64,000 nt of DNA, from positions 868,001-932,000 of the forward strand of contig NZ_VFSG01000001.1 in NCBI RefSeq assembly GCF_006385805.1. Direction: 5' to 3'. The position numbers were made by a program, and so were the translations under genes. Origin of the DNA: Streptococcus xiaochunlingii (lineage in GTDB: Bacteria > Bacillota > Bacilli > Lactobacillales > Streptococcaceae). How positions within the stretch are numbered: position 1 is the first letter of the stretch; each line of letters begins with the position of its first letter. The notes below the pieces were generated by a model, which saw only the letters and a list, made by a program, of their open reading frames with translations, had not been told where the DNA came from and did no database searches. This document shows, piece after piece, positions 1 through 10,200 of the stretch.

Positions 1-3000
1 CCTTGATTGCTTTTGTGCGTTTGATAGCGTCTTTAATGCTGTTTAGTTTATTAACCGCATTGTCGTGTGCAGTCGTTGCTTTTTCAAGACTTTCTTGTGC
101 AACCTTGTTAGCGATTCGTGCTTTAGACAAAGCTTTTTCTGCCTCTTTGTGAGTAGCACGTTTGTCTCGAATCTCTTTTGTGAGATTTGCATAGGCAGTG
201 CTTGCGTTTGTGTTACGCAATTCAGCTTGGCTTAATTCTGACTTAGCAGTATTAAGAACACGCTCTGCATTAGGTGTCAAATCTTGCGTGTTAAGCAAGG
301 TGTTAAGACGGTTTGTAGTAGTTGCAAGTTCAGATTTTGCAGTTTCATCTGCACGTTTAGCAGAAGCCAAACGATTTTGAGCATTGTTATTTGTCGCAAT
401 GGCAGAAACTTGAGTTTTCTTAGCTTGCGCCAAGTCTTTTTCCATCTTGCTAGTATCAAATGGAGTTGGGAGTGGTTTTGCGATACCCTTGTCGTAGTAA
501 TCGTCAATGTAAACAGAAGTACGTTCCCCAGTTGCAGAGTTAACGGTTGTTTCTGTATGAGCATTTTTACCTGCGAATTGAACAAAATGAGTACGCCCAA
601 CTTTATCTTTAGTGTAACTAATATTACCCCCAACTGCACTTGGATAAGTTGGTTTAACACGCCCTACCATTCCTTTCATGTGTCCAAAGTTGGCATGGAT
701 GTCATTAGTCATAAAGTCGATAACAGAATCATAAACTTCACGATAGAGCTGAGACATAGTAGCCTTGCGAGTTTCCCTAACATTGCCACCACCCAAATCA
801 TGTGATGTTGCTAAAATCCATGCGTAATTCATTACTTCGCCATAATACTTAACAGCTTCTACTCCATGGTTATTTAAAGCTGTGTGGCTATGTCCACTGT
901 CGTAAGATTTGTTTTCATTGGCATAATTCTTGGCAATATTTTTAATTCCTTGAACAGATTCTTCAGTAACGATGAAGTTATGTGTTCCCCAAATTTGGTC
1001 TTGGAGGTTGTTTGCCATAAGCACATAGTAGTGACTCAAGGCTTTAATTTGTTCATCAGTGATGTTGTCTAAATCGACTAGAGTATCATCGATTGGAAGA
1101 ACAATGTTATTGTTGTCCCAACCAGTAAAGATGTTCTTCTTAGTCTCTGGATTCCAAACAAATTGTGGTTTTCCAAAATCATACTTGCCACCCTTGTACC
1201 ATGCTTGAATAGCATTGTTCAAAGCATGTTTGTTTGCCTCACTATCATCATTCAAGTAGGTCTTGTAAGCCGCAATGACATTTTGTGGCAATTGAGGAAT
1301 GGTCAAGTTTTTAATAGCAGAGATTTGTTTTTCAAGAGTTTCAACAGCTTTATCTGCTTCTTTTTTCGCATTCTCAACATCCTTAGCGACAGATGTTGCC
1401 TCAGACAATTCTTGAGCAGTCGCACTTTTAGTAGCTTCTTGTTGACTTTTTAAAGTCTTCAAGTCTTGGATGCTAGAGCGTTTTTGAGCATCTGTGTTTT
1501 TAGCCTCCTCTAACTTACGTTCCGCATTGTCTTTAAGAGACTCCTTAGTTGCTAAGTCAGACTTGACATTGTCACGTTCTTCTGCAACACCTGGCAAACG
1601 ATTTTCAGATGAAGCAAGACTGTCTTTCGCTTCTTGTTCGTTTTGAGTTGCTTCTGTAAGTTTTTTCGAAGCTAGATTTGCTCCACCTTGAGCCTTAGTC
1701 AAAGCTTTTGCAGTTTTAGCTTCTTCATCTTCAGCCTGAGTTTTAGCTTTATCTAACAAAGCAAGTTGTTCTGCTTTTTTAGCATCCGCACTCTTTGCTT
1801 CATTCAAGTTCTTTGTAACACTTGTAAGGGTAGCTTCTTTTTTAGCTAAATCAGACTTAGCATCGTCACGCTCATTTGTAATGCCAGCTACTTTCCCTTT
1901 AGAAGCATCCAAGGTTGATTGAGCTGTTTGTTCCGCTTTTTTCTTCTTCTTCAAGTCGTCAGAAGCTTGGTTTGCGGCAGTTTGAGCGTTGAGTAAATCA
2001 CCTTCTGCTTGCTTCAGCGTAGCAGTCGCTTGTTCTAAGTTAGTTGTAGCTTGTTCCAATTGTTCAGCTTTCTTAGCATCTGCACCTTTCGCATTTTTCA
2101 AAACTTCAGTCGCGTTTTTAAGATTTGCTTCTTTAGTAGCCAAATCAGTCTTCGCACTGTCACGTTCGTTAAGGATAGCTGTTGTCCCAGTTCCATTGAG
2201 AACAGATTGAGCATTGTCCTTGTTTTGTTTGGCAACAGCGAGGGCTGATGCAGTTTCATTTGCTTTATCAGTTGCATCTTGAAGTTTTTTAGCAGTAGAA
2301 GCGTTTGTCTTTTCGGCATCTACCTTTCCTTCTTCCAACTTAGCAATATCCCCAGCCTTTTTAGCATCCATCTTCTTGGCATCTTCCAATTTCTTAGACG
2401 CATCTGCAAGACTTGCTTCTTTAGTAGCTAGGTCAGCTTTGGCATTTTTACGTTCATTAAGGATAGCTGTTGTCCCAGTTCCATCTAAAACAGCTTGGGC
2501 GTTGTCTTTATTTTTTTGAGCAACAGTTAAAGCTGAAGAAGCTTCATTGTGAGCCTGCGTTGCATTTGAAAGAGCATCAGTTGCTTGGTCAAAAGTATTT
2601 TTTTGCCCTACTTCACGTTCTTTTGCATCACTCAACTTGCGAGCTTTCGTAGCATCTGCGTTTTGTGATTGTTCAAAAGCTTTCTTGGTATCTTTCACAA
2701 TAGCTTGTTTAGCTTCTAAGTCTTTCTTAGCATCTTTTTCTTCTTTGATAACTTTATCAGCACCAGTTTCATTTAAAGTATCTTGAGCGTTCTGAACTTT
2801 CTTCTGGGCATCAGCAACTTTATCAACTTGCTTATTTGTAGCTTTCGTAGCATCTTTTACAACAGCTTCTTGTGCATTTTTCTTTTCTTGCACTTGATTT
2901 TGTTGTTCTTTCAAAGATTCAATTTTTTCTGTGTGTGTCGTTACTTCTTTCTTAGAAGCGTCAATCGCATTTTTTGTTCCTTCAATTGCTTCAGGAGTTG

Positions 3001-3403
3001 CGGCATTTTTCTTCTGTTCAGCTTGTTCAAGAGCTTGTTTGGCAGAGTTTTCTGCCCCTGAAGTTGCATTTTCTTGTTCTTTAGCTTTTTCAACAACAGG
3101 AGTCTGAGTTTCGACAGCTTGGTCAGCTTGATCTTTAATTTCTTTTGCTTTTCCAACAACTGCTTCAGTTGGTGTTTTTGTCACAAGAGCAGTTCCATTT
3201 GAAACTTCAACACCCTCAACTTGAGTGATAGATGTTGTAGACGAATTTTGTAGATGTTTCTCTTCAGCTACTGTATTGTTTGTCGATTTCACATCAACTT
3301 GTTCATCTGCTTTTACAGATAACGTTGAGAAACTTGTTAATGCAACTCCTGCCGCTAAAGCAATAGTTATTTTTTTATTCTTTTTGCTTTTTCTTGATTT
3401 CAT
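1..3403 (-). CDS. Large coiled-coil surface protein, SEC10/PgrA-like (C-terminus outside window)
   Basis: About 1,134 codons are visible and the frame is open to the left edge, so the C-terminus is missing. The protein opens with a basic stretch and hydrophobic core (MKSRKSKKNKK, then ITIALAAGVALTSF) ending near VKA-DEQ, a Sec signal peptide. Residues about 100-680 are Ala/Lys/Glu/Asp-rich heptads with repeated units such as ERD-AK-DLATKEA and AKxADAKKAEQL, predicting a long coiled coil. A globular block follows (about 690-930) containing SHTALNNHG, SQLYREVYDSVIDFM and HANFGHMKGMVG. These resemble the SEC10/PgrA surface-exclusion domain. Coiled coil then resumes. An LPXTG anchor is expected beyond the window but not seen. 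The weak ribosome site is GTGGGT before ATG. Role is probably adhesion or surface interaction; the domain name is from pattern memory. Confidence 0.8.
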   Translation of the reverse strand, partial: MKSRKSKKNKKITIALAAGVALTSFSTLSVKADEQVDVKSTNNTVAEEKHLQNSSTTSITQVEGVEVSNGTALVTKTPTEAVVGKAKEIKDQADQAVETQTPVVEKAKEQENATSGAENSAKQALEQAEQKKNAATPEAIEGTKNAIDASKKEVTTHTEKIESLKEQQNQVQEKKNAQEAVVKDATKATNKQVDKVADAQKKVQNAQDTLNETGADKVIKEEKDAKKDLEAKQAIVKDTKKAFEQSQNADATKARKLSDAKEREVGQKNTFDQATDALSNATQAHNEASSALTVAQKNKDNAQAVLDGTGTTAILNERKNAKADLATKEASLADASKKLEDAKKMDAKKAGDIAKLEEGKVDAEKTNASTAKKLQDATDKANETASALAVAKQNKDNAQSVLNGTGTTAILNERDSAKTDLATKEANLKNATEVLKNAKGADAKKAEQLEQATTNLEQATATLKQAEGDLLNAQTAANQASDDLKKKKKAEQTAQSTLDASKGKVAGITNERDDAKSDLAKKEATLTSVTKNLNEAKSADAKKAEQLALLDKAKTQAEDEEAKTAKALTKAQGGANLASKKLTEATQNEQEAKDSLASSENRLPGVAEERDNVKSDLATKESLKDNAERKLEEAKNTDAQKRSSIQDLKTLKSQQEATKSATAQELSEATSVAKDVENAKKEADKAVETLEKQISAIKNLTIPQLPQNVIAAYKTYLNDDSEANKHALNNAIQAWYKGGKYDFGKPQFVWNPETKKNIFTGWDNNNIVLPIDDTLVDLDNITDEQIKALSHYYVLMANNLQDQIWGTHNFIVTEESVQGIKNIAKNYANENKSYDSGHSHTALNNHGVEAVKYYGEVMNYAWILATSHDLGGGNVRETRKATMSQLYREVYDSVIDFMTNDIHANFGHMKGMVGRVKPTYPSAVGGNISYTKDKVGRTHFVQFAGKNAHTETTVNSATGERTSVYIDDYYDKGIAKPLPTPFDTSKMEKDLAQAKKTQVSAIATNNNAQNRLASAKRADETAKSELATTTNRLNTLLNTQDLTPNAERVLNTAKSELSQAELRNTNASTAYANLTKEIRDKRATHKEAEKALSKARIANKVAQESLEKATTAHDNAVNKLNSIKDAIKRTKAIK

Positions 3404-3474
3404 TTTTACCCACATAAATTTGAAGCGTATCTGCTCCAAACCCAAGTCCTTTACATAATATTACAAACGCTCTC

Positions 3475-3503
3475 ATTATACCATCTTTATTTACTATTGT
3501 AAA
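3475..3503 (-). promoter_or_regulatory. Promoter of the coiled-coil surface protein gene
   Basis: On the minus strand TTTACA (3498-3503) and TATAAT (3475-3480) are separated by 17 nt, about 70 nt upstream of the surface protein start. Seen directly; activity is inferred. Confidence 0.65.
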
Positions 3504-3504
3504 T
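3489..3504. promoter_or_regulatory. Palindromic candidate operator over the surface-protein -35 box
   Basis: ATTTAC-TATT-GTAAAT is a perfect 6-bp inverted repeat with a 4-bp spacer, covering the -35 box of the surface-protein promoter. The divergent XRE regulator starts 81 bp away and is the natural candidate to bind it. Binding is inferred. Confidence 0.4.
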
Positions 3505-3584
3505 TATATTCCTTTTTTCTAATACTATTGTTTATATAAATATCAACAAAAAATATATACAATAATTAAAAGGAGAATTTGTAA

Positions 3585-3893
3585 ATGAAGATTGGAGAAT
3601 TAGTCAGAGAATATCGACTAAGTAAAAAGCTAACTCAGCAAGAGCTTGCTGAAAAAAGTGATCTTAGCTTGCCTTTTATTAATCTAATTGAAAACAATAG
3701 AAGAAATTTATCTGTCGATACTCTACTAAAAATTTTATCTGCCATGGAAATAGATCCTTCTGATTTTTTTAGACCACTTTCCGAAACATCAGATGATAAT
3801 CTTCAACTTTTAATTGAAAAAATTCAACTCAATAAAAATCGTACTGAAATTATTGAACTTTTTCTCAACATACTAAATCTAAATGAAAAATAA
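3585..3893 (+). CDS. XRE-family HTH transcriptional regulator
   Basis: A 102-residue protein with an N-terminal Cro/CI helix-turn-helix over residues 1-60 (LVREYRLSKKLTQQELAEKS, then LPFINLIENNRR). A short helical tail from about residue 65 may mediate dimerisation. The ATG is preceded by AAAAGGAG at good spacing. It diverges from the large surface-protein gene, whose promoter carries a palindrome, so it may control that gene. The gene is visibly richer in A+T than the core genes to its right, which may point to acquisition together with the surface gene. The target and any inducing signal are unknown. Confidence 0.85.
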   Translation: MKIGELVREYRLSKKLTQQELAEKSDLSLPFINLIENNRRNLSVDTLLKILSAMEIDPSDFFRPLSETSDDNLQLLIEKIQLNKNRTEIIELFLNILNLNEK

Positions 3894-3920
3894 AAAAAGT
3901 AGGTAAGTACCTACTTTTTT
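3892..3920 (+). terminator. Intrinsic terminator of the XRE gene
   Basis: The stem AAGTAGGT-AAGT-ACCTACTT is followed by a T run immediately after the XRE stop codon. Between here and ftsY's terminator are two more small hairpins (GCTCC/GGAGC near 3975 and AGACAAAC/GTTTGTCT at 4024-4051), both with CCAAAAATGATG-like loops and no known role. Confidence 0.75.
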
Positions 3921-4054
3921 CTTCAAAACCTTGTCACTACGTGTTTTTTAAAGATTCTGGGACAATAGTCCTTTAGCTCCAAAAATGATGATGGAGCAAA
4001 ATATTTTTGAAAATACAACAAAAAGACAAACGCCAAAAATGATGTTTGTCTACA

Positions 4055-4090
4055 TTCAAAAAACTCATCTCAATGAAGATGAGTTCTTTT
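4055..4090 (-). terminator. Intrinsic terminator of the ftsY operon
   Basis: On the minus strand AACTCATC and GATGAGTT form an 8-bp stem followed by TTTTTTG, just after the ftsY stop codon. Confidence 0.75.
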
Positions 4091-4092
4091 GC

Positions 4093-5637
4093 TTATATTA
4101 AGCCTTCTAACAAGCCACGCATAAAGTTCTCAGAGTTGAACTCACCGATATCATCAATTTTTTCACCAAAACCAATTAATTTTACAGGAATATCCAACTC
4201 TTCCCGAATTGCAAGGACCACTCCTCCTCGAGCTGTTCCATCAATTTTAGTAAGGACGATTCCAGTAATAGGCGTGATCTTAGAGAATTCCTTGGCCTGG
4301 ACCAAAGCATTCTGTCCTGTAGAAGCATCTAAGGCCAAGAAGGTTTCATGAGGGGCCGTAGGGTCTACTCGCTTGATAATACGACCAATTTTTTCCAACT
4401 CAGCCATCAAGTTTTCTTTGTTTTGCAAACGACCGGCTGTATCAATCATCAAAATATCGACTTGCTCTGCCACAGCCCGTTTCATCCCATCAAAGACGAC
4501 ACTTGCAGGATCTGACTTTTCAGGACCAGTGACAACAGGCACATCCACACGGCGTCCCCATTCTGCTAACTGAGCAACGGCACCTGCTCGGAAGGTATCT
4601 GCTGCGACTAGCATCACTTTTTTCCCTTCCTTCTTGTACTTATGAGCTAGTTTTCCAATAGAAGTGGTTTTCCCAACGCCATTCACTCCGACGAAGAGCA
4701 TGACGGTCAAGCCGTCCTTAAAGTTGATTTGCTCATTGTATTGGCCATCTTTTTCATAGAGATCCACCAATTTTTCAATGATCACTCGACGCAAGGCATC
4801 CGGTTTTTTGGCATTTTCCAAGCGTGCTTCATAGCGGAGCTCTTCGGTCAGATTCGAAGCGACTTGGACTCCGACGTCACTCATGATCAAGAGTTCTTCT
4901 AAGTCTTCAAAGAATTCTTCATCGACAGAACGGAAGTTAGCAAAGAATGCATTTAGGGCAGCACCAAAGCCAGTCCGAGTTTTCTTCAAGCTTCGATTGT
5001 ATTTTTCTTGAACCGTTTCTGTTGGTTGAGCAATTTCTGGCTCACTTGTCGTTTCTTCTACTTCAGTCTCTTCTTCAACTTCTTCTGAAATTTCAGTAGT
5101 TGCTTCTTCAATTACTTTCTCAGGTTCTTTGGAAAAAATTGAAGTCTCATCTTCTGTTTCATTTTTTACAAGAACTTCTTCTTCAAGGACTTCTTGGACA
5201 AGATCTGATGAAGAATTCAGGTGCACTTCATCAAGACTCTCTTCTTGTAACGTTTCTACTTCTATAGTCTGTTCTTCAGGAACAGGAGCAGGTTCGGTTA
5301 CTTCCTCAGGAGAGGTAGCTTGCTCTAGTGGAGAAGAGCCCTCTTCCTCGATAGCTGTTTCCTGATTTACAGGCTCTTCTGTAGGAACTTCTTCTTCAAT
5401 GGATGCTGTCGACTCTTGCGATGATCGCGCTGATTCGGCAGCCATTCGCTCTTTTAATTCTGCATAGTAGGCTTCCATTGCCGAGATCTTAGCTTCATCA
5501 CTTTGTGAAGCCTTTTGTGATACAGGTGCAGCTGGGGAACTTACTTTCTCAGGGCTTTCCACAAGCTCTTCTGTAAGATCCTGAACTTGTGGTTTTGTTT
5601 CTTCTTTTCTTCCAAATAGTCGGTCAAATAATCCCAT
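4093..5637 (-). CDS. ftsY: Signal recognition particle receptor FtsY
   Basis: A 514-residue SRP receptor GTPase that docks SRP-ribosome complexes at the membrane for co-translational insertion. Residues 1-210 form a long acidic, Glu-rich A domain typical of streptococcal FtsY. The N domain follows (about 215-305), then the G domain with P-loop GVNGVGKT (317-324), DTAGR (399-403), TKID (463-466) and the GTARGG motif. The start overlaps the stop of the upstream HAD gene as TAATG, implying translational coupling. It is the last gene of the rnc-smc-HAD-HAD-ftsY run, an order conserved in streptococci. Confidence 0.97.
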   Translation of the reverse strand: MGLFDRLFGRKEETKPQVQDLTEELVESPEKVSSPAAPVSQKASQSDEAKISAMEAYYAELKERMAAESARSSQESTASIEEEVPTEEPVNQETAIEEEGSSPLEQATSPEEVTEPAPVPEEQTIEVETLQEESLDEVHLNSSSDLVQEVLEEEVLVKNETEDETSIFSKEPEKVIEEATTEISEEVEEETEVEETTSEPEIAQPTETVQEKYNRSLKKTRTGFGAALNAFFANFRSVDEEFFEDLEELLIMSDVGVQVASNLTEELRYEARLENAKKPDALRRVIIEKLVDLYEKDGQYNEQINFKDGLTVMLFVGVNGVGKTTSIGKLAHKYKKEGKKVMLVAADTFRAGAVAQLAEWGRRVDVPVVTGPEKSDPASVVFDGMKRAVAEQVDILMIDTAGRLQNKENLMAELEKIGRIIKRVDPTAPHETFLALDASTGQNALVQAKEFSKITPITGIVLTKIDGTARGGVVLAIREELDIPVKLIGFGEKIDDIGEFNSENFMRGLLEGLI

Positions 5638-6458
5638 TATTGACCCTCCTTCAATACATATTCTTCAATCGCTCTTCCGACTGCATCTTCATCATTGGTG
5701 TAGTCCGAGACTAGAGTGGCAATCTCCTTCACCTCATCCACCGCATTGGCCATGGCGATTCCTAGTCCTGCCCATTTTAACATGCTGGCATCGTTGGCTT
5801 CATCTCCACACGCCATGACTTGGCTAGCATCAATTCCTAAATACTCCACCAAAGCTTCCAAGCCTCGATCCTTTTGAACGCCTTTGGGGCACCATTCCAA
5901 GAGCATGTCTCTGGATTTAAAAATCTCAAAACGCTCCCTTAATTCAGGAGAAATCTTTGGAATAGCGCCATCCAAATAGTCCTGTTGAAAGGCCGTTACA
6001 CACTTATTGTAGGAAATCTGACTGGACAAATCTTCAATAGAAACGGGAATAAAGTTCAAGTAAGGATTATAGAGAGGGTAAAGAGATTCTTGATCAGATA
6101 CAAGTGTATAAACAACCCCTTCGCTGATGGCATCTAGGGGCAAACCAAGGGCCTCTGTCTCCTCATAAATGCGGACGACATCATCACGAGAGAAAACTGT
6201 CTTCGCAATGATCTCCCCTGTATTCTTTTGTACCAAGCCTCCATTAAACGTAATGGTGTATTCATCTGACAAGCCGGCAGTCCCAATCTCTTGAAGCAGA
6301 AAATCCATAGCCTTGAGGGGACGACCCGTCGTCAAAACTACCTTGACCCCTTTTTCTTGAGCTGCACGAATGGCAGCTAAGTTCCGAGGGGAGATTTTCT
6401 TCTCTGAGTTTAAGAGAGTACCGTCCAAGTCTAGTGCGATAACCTTAATCTGACTCAT
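5637..6458 (-). CDS. Cof-type HAD-IIB family phosphatase
   Basis: A 273-residue cytosolic haloacid dehalogenase-type hydrolase. Motif I is DLDGTLLNS (nucleophile Asp and acid/base Asp), a motif II Thr lies in TTGRP, and motif IV is GDEANDASML near the C-terminus. The large cap insertion between motifs II and III is the Cof/IIB type. These enzymes usually dephosphorylate sugar phosphates, phosphorylated vitamins or nucleotides; the substrate here cannot be read from sequence. It overlaps the next HAD gene by 4 nt (ATGA) and ftsY by 1 nt, so the three genes are co-translated. Confidence 0.9.
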   Translation of the reverse strand: MSQIKVIALDLDGTLLNSEKKISPRNLAAIRAAQEKGVKVVLTTGRPLKAMDFLLQEIGTAGLSDEYTITFNGGLVQKNTGEIIAKTVFSRDDVVRIYEETEALGLPLDAISEGVVYTLVSDQESLYPLYNPYLNFIPVSIEDLSSQISYNKCVTAFQQDYLDGAIPKISPELRERFEIFKSRDMLLEWCPKGVQKDRGLEALVEYLGIDASQVMACGDEANDASMLKWAGLGIAMANAVDEVKEIATLVSDYTNDEDAVGRAIEEYVLKEGQ

Positions 6459-7252
6459 AATTCTTCCTCCATGAAACGAAGGACAGATCCTGTCGAATGG
6501 TGAGCTAATACTTTTTCAGCCAATTCCAAAATCTCTGGACGGGCATTTTCTGGCGCAATTGGATGGCCAACAACCTGCATCATATGAAGATCATTGAGGT
6601 TATCCCCAAAAGCTAGGACTTGATCTCGGCAAATGCCTAGCTGATCCATTAGGGCCTGGATGGCGACTCCCTTGTCCACATAATCCAAGACAATATCAAT
6701 GCACTCATAACCAGTGGTCATAGCCTTAACACCCTCAACATTTTGGGTAACCCAGGCTTCCCCTTCCGCTAATACTTCTTGGTCAAAATTGGTGGTCATC
6801 TTAAAGACAAGATCATCAATTTCTGAAAAATCAGACACCATTTGAATATTTTCATTGTAGTTTTGCGAAGCAGCTAGATAGTCTGGATCAACGGTCTTTA
6901 AAACATAGCTACCGCGTTTTCCCGTTAACAAGCACTTATTTTTATCGAAATAAGGACTTTCTTGTAACTTGGCAAACAGAGCTTGGTAAAATTCAGGACT
7001 CATGGTCGCTTCATAGACATCTTCACCATGAAACTCAACAACACTGCCGTTTTCAGCTATAAAAATAATTTGATCCTGAACCTCTTTAAAGATTGTCTTC
7101 AAAGAGAGGAGAGACCGACCACTTGCTGCGGCAAAGTAGATCCCTTTTTCTTGAAACTTCTTTAATACCTTTAGGAATAAAGCTTGATCAAATTGATGAT
7201 TTTCATCCAAAAAGGTCCCATCCATGTCTGTTGCGACTAATTTAATTTCCAT
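6455..7252 (-). CDS. HAD-IIB family hydrolase (second, paralogous)
   Basis: A 265-residue HAD hydrolase with motif I ATDMDGTFLDE, SGRSL as motif II and FGDNLNDLHMM as motif IV. It is related to, but clearly distinct from, its downstream neighbour, consistent with an old tandem duplication. It overlaps the smc stop region by 11 nt. The substrate is unknown. The pair lies between smc and ftsY, as in other streptococci, so co-expression with chromosome segregation and secretion genes is likely to be historical rather than functional. Confidence 0.9.
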   Translation of the reverse strand: MEIKLVATDMDGTFLDENHQFDQALFLKVLKKFQEKGIYFAAASGRSLLSLKTIFKEVQDQIIFIAENGSVVEFHGEDVYEATMSPEFYQALFAKLQESPYFDKNKCLLTGKRGSYVLKTVDPDYLAASQNYNENIQMVSDFSEIDDLVFKMTTNFDQEVLAEGEAWVTQNVEGVKAMTTGYECIDIVLDYVDKGVAIQALMDQLGICRDQVLAFGDNLNDLHMMQVVGHPIAPENARPEILELAEKVLAHHSTGSVLRFMEEEL

Positions 7253-10200
7253 TATCCATTCCTTCTATATCTTTCAGCTTCACAGATACAATCTTAGAGA
7301 CTCCAGATTCTTGCATGGTTACTCCATAGATGGAATCTGCTGCAGCCATGGTTCCCTTACGGTGGGTGACCACAATAAACTGACTTTCCTTATCAAAACG
7401 ATTGAGGTAATCCCCAAAACGTTTAACATTAGCCTCGTCTAGAGCCGCTTCTACCTCATCCAAGATGACAAATGGAATAGTCTTGACACGAATGATTGAG
7501 AAGAGCAGCGCCAATGCTGACAAAGCTTTCTCCCCACCACTCATCAAATTCAAGGATTGAATTTTCTTACCAGGCGGTTGAACAGAAATCTCGACCCCAG
7601 CTGACAAGAGATCCCCATCCGTCAAGATGAGATCAGCGGATCCTCCCCCAAACATCTGTTTAAAGGTTACTCGGAAGGATTCACGAATCGCTTCAAACGT
7701 AGACTTAAAGCGTTCTTTCACCTCATCATTCATGTCATTAATGGTTTCAAGAAGAAGATTCTTCGCTGCCAAGACATCTTCTCGTTGACCGGAAAGGAAA
7801 TCAAACCGAGTCTTGACCTCATCGTATTGTTCGATAGCATCAATATTGACAGGGCCTAAGGCTTTAATCGCTTTCTCTAAGTCTTTTAAGACTTGCTCAG
7901 ACTGGGCTAGATTTTCTAGTTCGTTGGCCTGATTAGATGCCTCTTCAAAACTCATCTTGAATTCGTCTGTCAGTGCCAACATGAGTTTATTCAATTTGTC
8001 TGCCAATCGATCGCGATTGGATTCTGCTTTGGCCTGTAGGCGAATCCACTCCTCATTTTGACGACGGGCTTGCTCCATATGACCCGCTACATCTTCAGAC
8101 TGGCCTTCCAAATCCTCTAATTCAAATTGCTTACGAATCACAGCTTGCTCCAGAGCAGTTTTCTCTTGAAGGGTTGCTTGCAATTGTTTTTCAAGGACAG
8201 AAACATCGATTTGCTCATGTCGATCTTCTCCCTGCTCAATCGCATATTGGAGAGCTTGGATTTCCCGTTCAGTAGAAGCCAACTCTTGCTGCAAGCGTTC
8301 AGCATCTGTTTGGTCATAAGTCAATCGACTCTTCAACTCTGTTTTCTGTAATTGGAGCTTGGCAATGGCTGCTCGTAAATTTTCAATTTTCTCGACAACG
8401 ACATCTTTATTGAGCTTGACTTCTTCAATCTCAGCAGTGACTTGCTCTTTTTCCGCCTCAATTTCTTTCAGTCGCGCTTGCAAGTGATCCCGTTTTTGGA
8501 GAAGCTCCTGGTCGCTACCTTCATCCAGCTCTGTACGGATAAGTTCTAACAGTTCTTGGGCATCCAAGAGTTGCTGGTGAGCTTGCTCAAAAGCCAATTG
8601 AAGGCGTTGCTCTTCTAGTCGCGCCCCTTCTCCTTGGCCTTTCAAAGATTCTAGTTTTTCTTGTGATTGGCTCACTTGGTCCTGTTGCTCTTGAACCTGC
8701 CCTTCTACTTCTCGCAAATTCTTCTGAAGAGAGGCCAATTCTTGGTGCAAGCGATCCAGTTCTGGCTTAATAAAAATCGAATTATTGCTTCGATTTGCAC
8801 CCCCTGCATAGGAACCACCTGTGCGCAGTTCAGTTCCATCCAGCGTCACGATACGAACTTGGTAGGCAACCTTGCGAGCAGCCGCCTTGGCGTGCTCAAT
8901 CGTATCAAAAATAGCTGTGACACCTAAAAGGTTTTGGAAAATCGACTCGAGGGAAGGATCATAGTCCACCAAACTGCTAGCCATCCCTAGGAATCCTGGA
9001 CAGGCTTCAATCAGTTCTTGATTCTTTCCTGCAAGGTAGCGTGGTTTAATGGTTGTCAATGGAAGGAAGGTTGCCCGACCCGAGCGATTCTTCTTCAGAT
9101 GTTCGATTGCCCGTGTTGCTGCTCCTTCGTCTTCTACGATAATATGCTGACTGCTAGCTCCTAGAGCAATCTCTAAGGCAGTCTGATACTCTGGTGAGAA
9201 GGAAAGTTTTTCACTGACAGCTCCCACGATTCCACCTAAGCGAGACGCTTCTTGCAAGACACTCTTTACGCCCGCATAAAAATTACTATGATTTTTTTGA
9301 ATCGCCTCTAAACTGTTAATGCGAGCCTGTTTTTCCTTGCTTTGATCCAGTAAATCAAACATCTTGGCTTGCGCTTCTTGATAAGCTTGGTGAGCTTCCT
9401 CAAACCGTTTTGCCTCTGATTGATAGGTCTCAAGCAAGTGTTTCAGATGCTCTTGAGCTCCTTGATAAGCTTCTTGAGCAACCTGCTCTTTTTCCTGCAA
9501 TTCTGTCACCATTTGGATTTGATTTTGGTAATCTTCCTTTTTACTTTGTGACAATTGAGCTGAGGCTTCCAATTGATTTTCAATGGTTGTTAATTCGTTT
9601 GATCGCTCCGCTTCATCCTGCATCAAGGCCACGTATTTTTCACGTAAATAATCGATCACCTGATCTGGATCTTCTGAGAAGCTGGCCAACTCTTTCTCCA
9701 AACCTTCCAGAGCTACTTGGCTCTTTTGTAGTTCTTCTTGAAGACTCTTTGTATTAGCTTGTTTTTCTTCCAACTGGGTCCGAAGAACTTGTAGACGCTC
9801 TTCCAGACTATTGACCCGCTCTTGATTTTCCTGACGACTTCGAGCGACCTGTTGCGACTCCAAGCGTGCCAATTCGATTTGTTTCTCCAAATCACTTAAG
9901 AGACGAGTCAATTCCAAGAGGCTAGCTTGATCATCTGACAATTGGTGTTGAAGGGTCTGGCGACTCTGTTTCAATCGGAGACTTTCCGCCTCATACTCTT
10001 CTCTTTTCTGGTAATAAGCCTTTAATTGCTCTTGAATGGAGGCTTCTTCCTGGACAGCTTGATCATAGTCTTTTTTATTGACTTCAATTTGTGCAATCAA
10101 AACATCCAAATAAAGAACTTGGCGTTGTTGATCCAATTCTAAGAAACGTTTGGCCACAAGGGCTTGCTTCTCAAGAGGTTTGATTTGCCCCTCTAACTCA

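Noticed and set aside
277-3159. Several ORFs on both strands inside the first 3.4 kb
   Set aside because: They lie in other frames of one long minus-strand frame that has a signal peptide, coherent repeats and no stop. They are shadows of the repetitive coding sequence.
3970-4090. CRISPR-like or tandem repeat from recurring CCAAAAATGATG
   Set aside because: Only two imperfect copies occur, each inside the loop of a separate small hairpin; there is no spacer-repeat periodicity.
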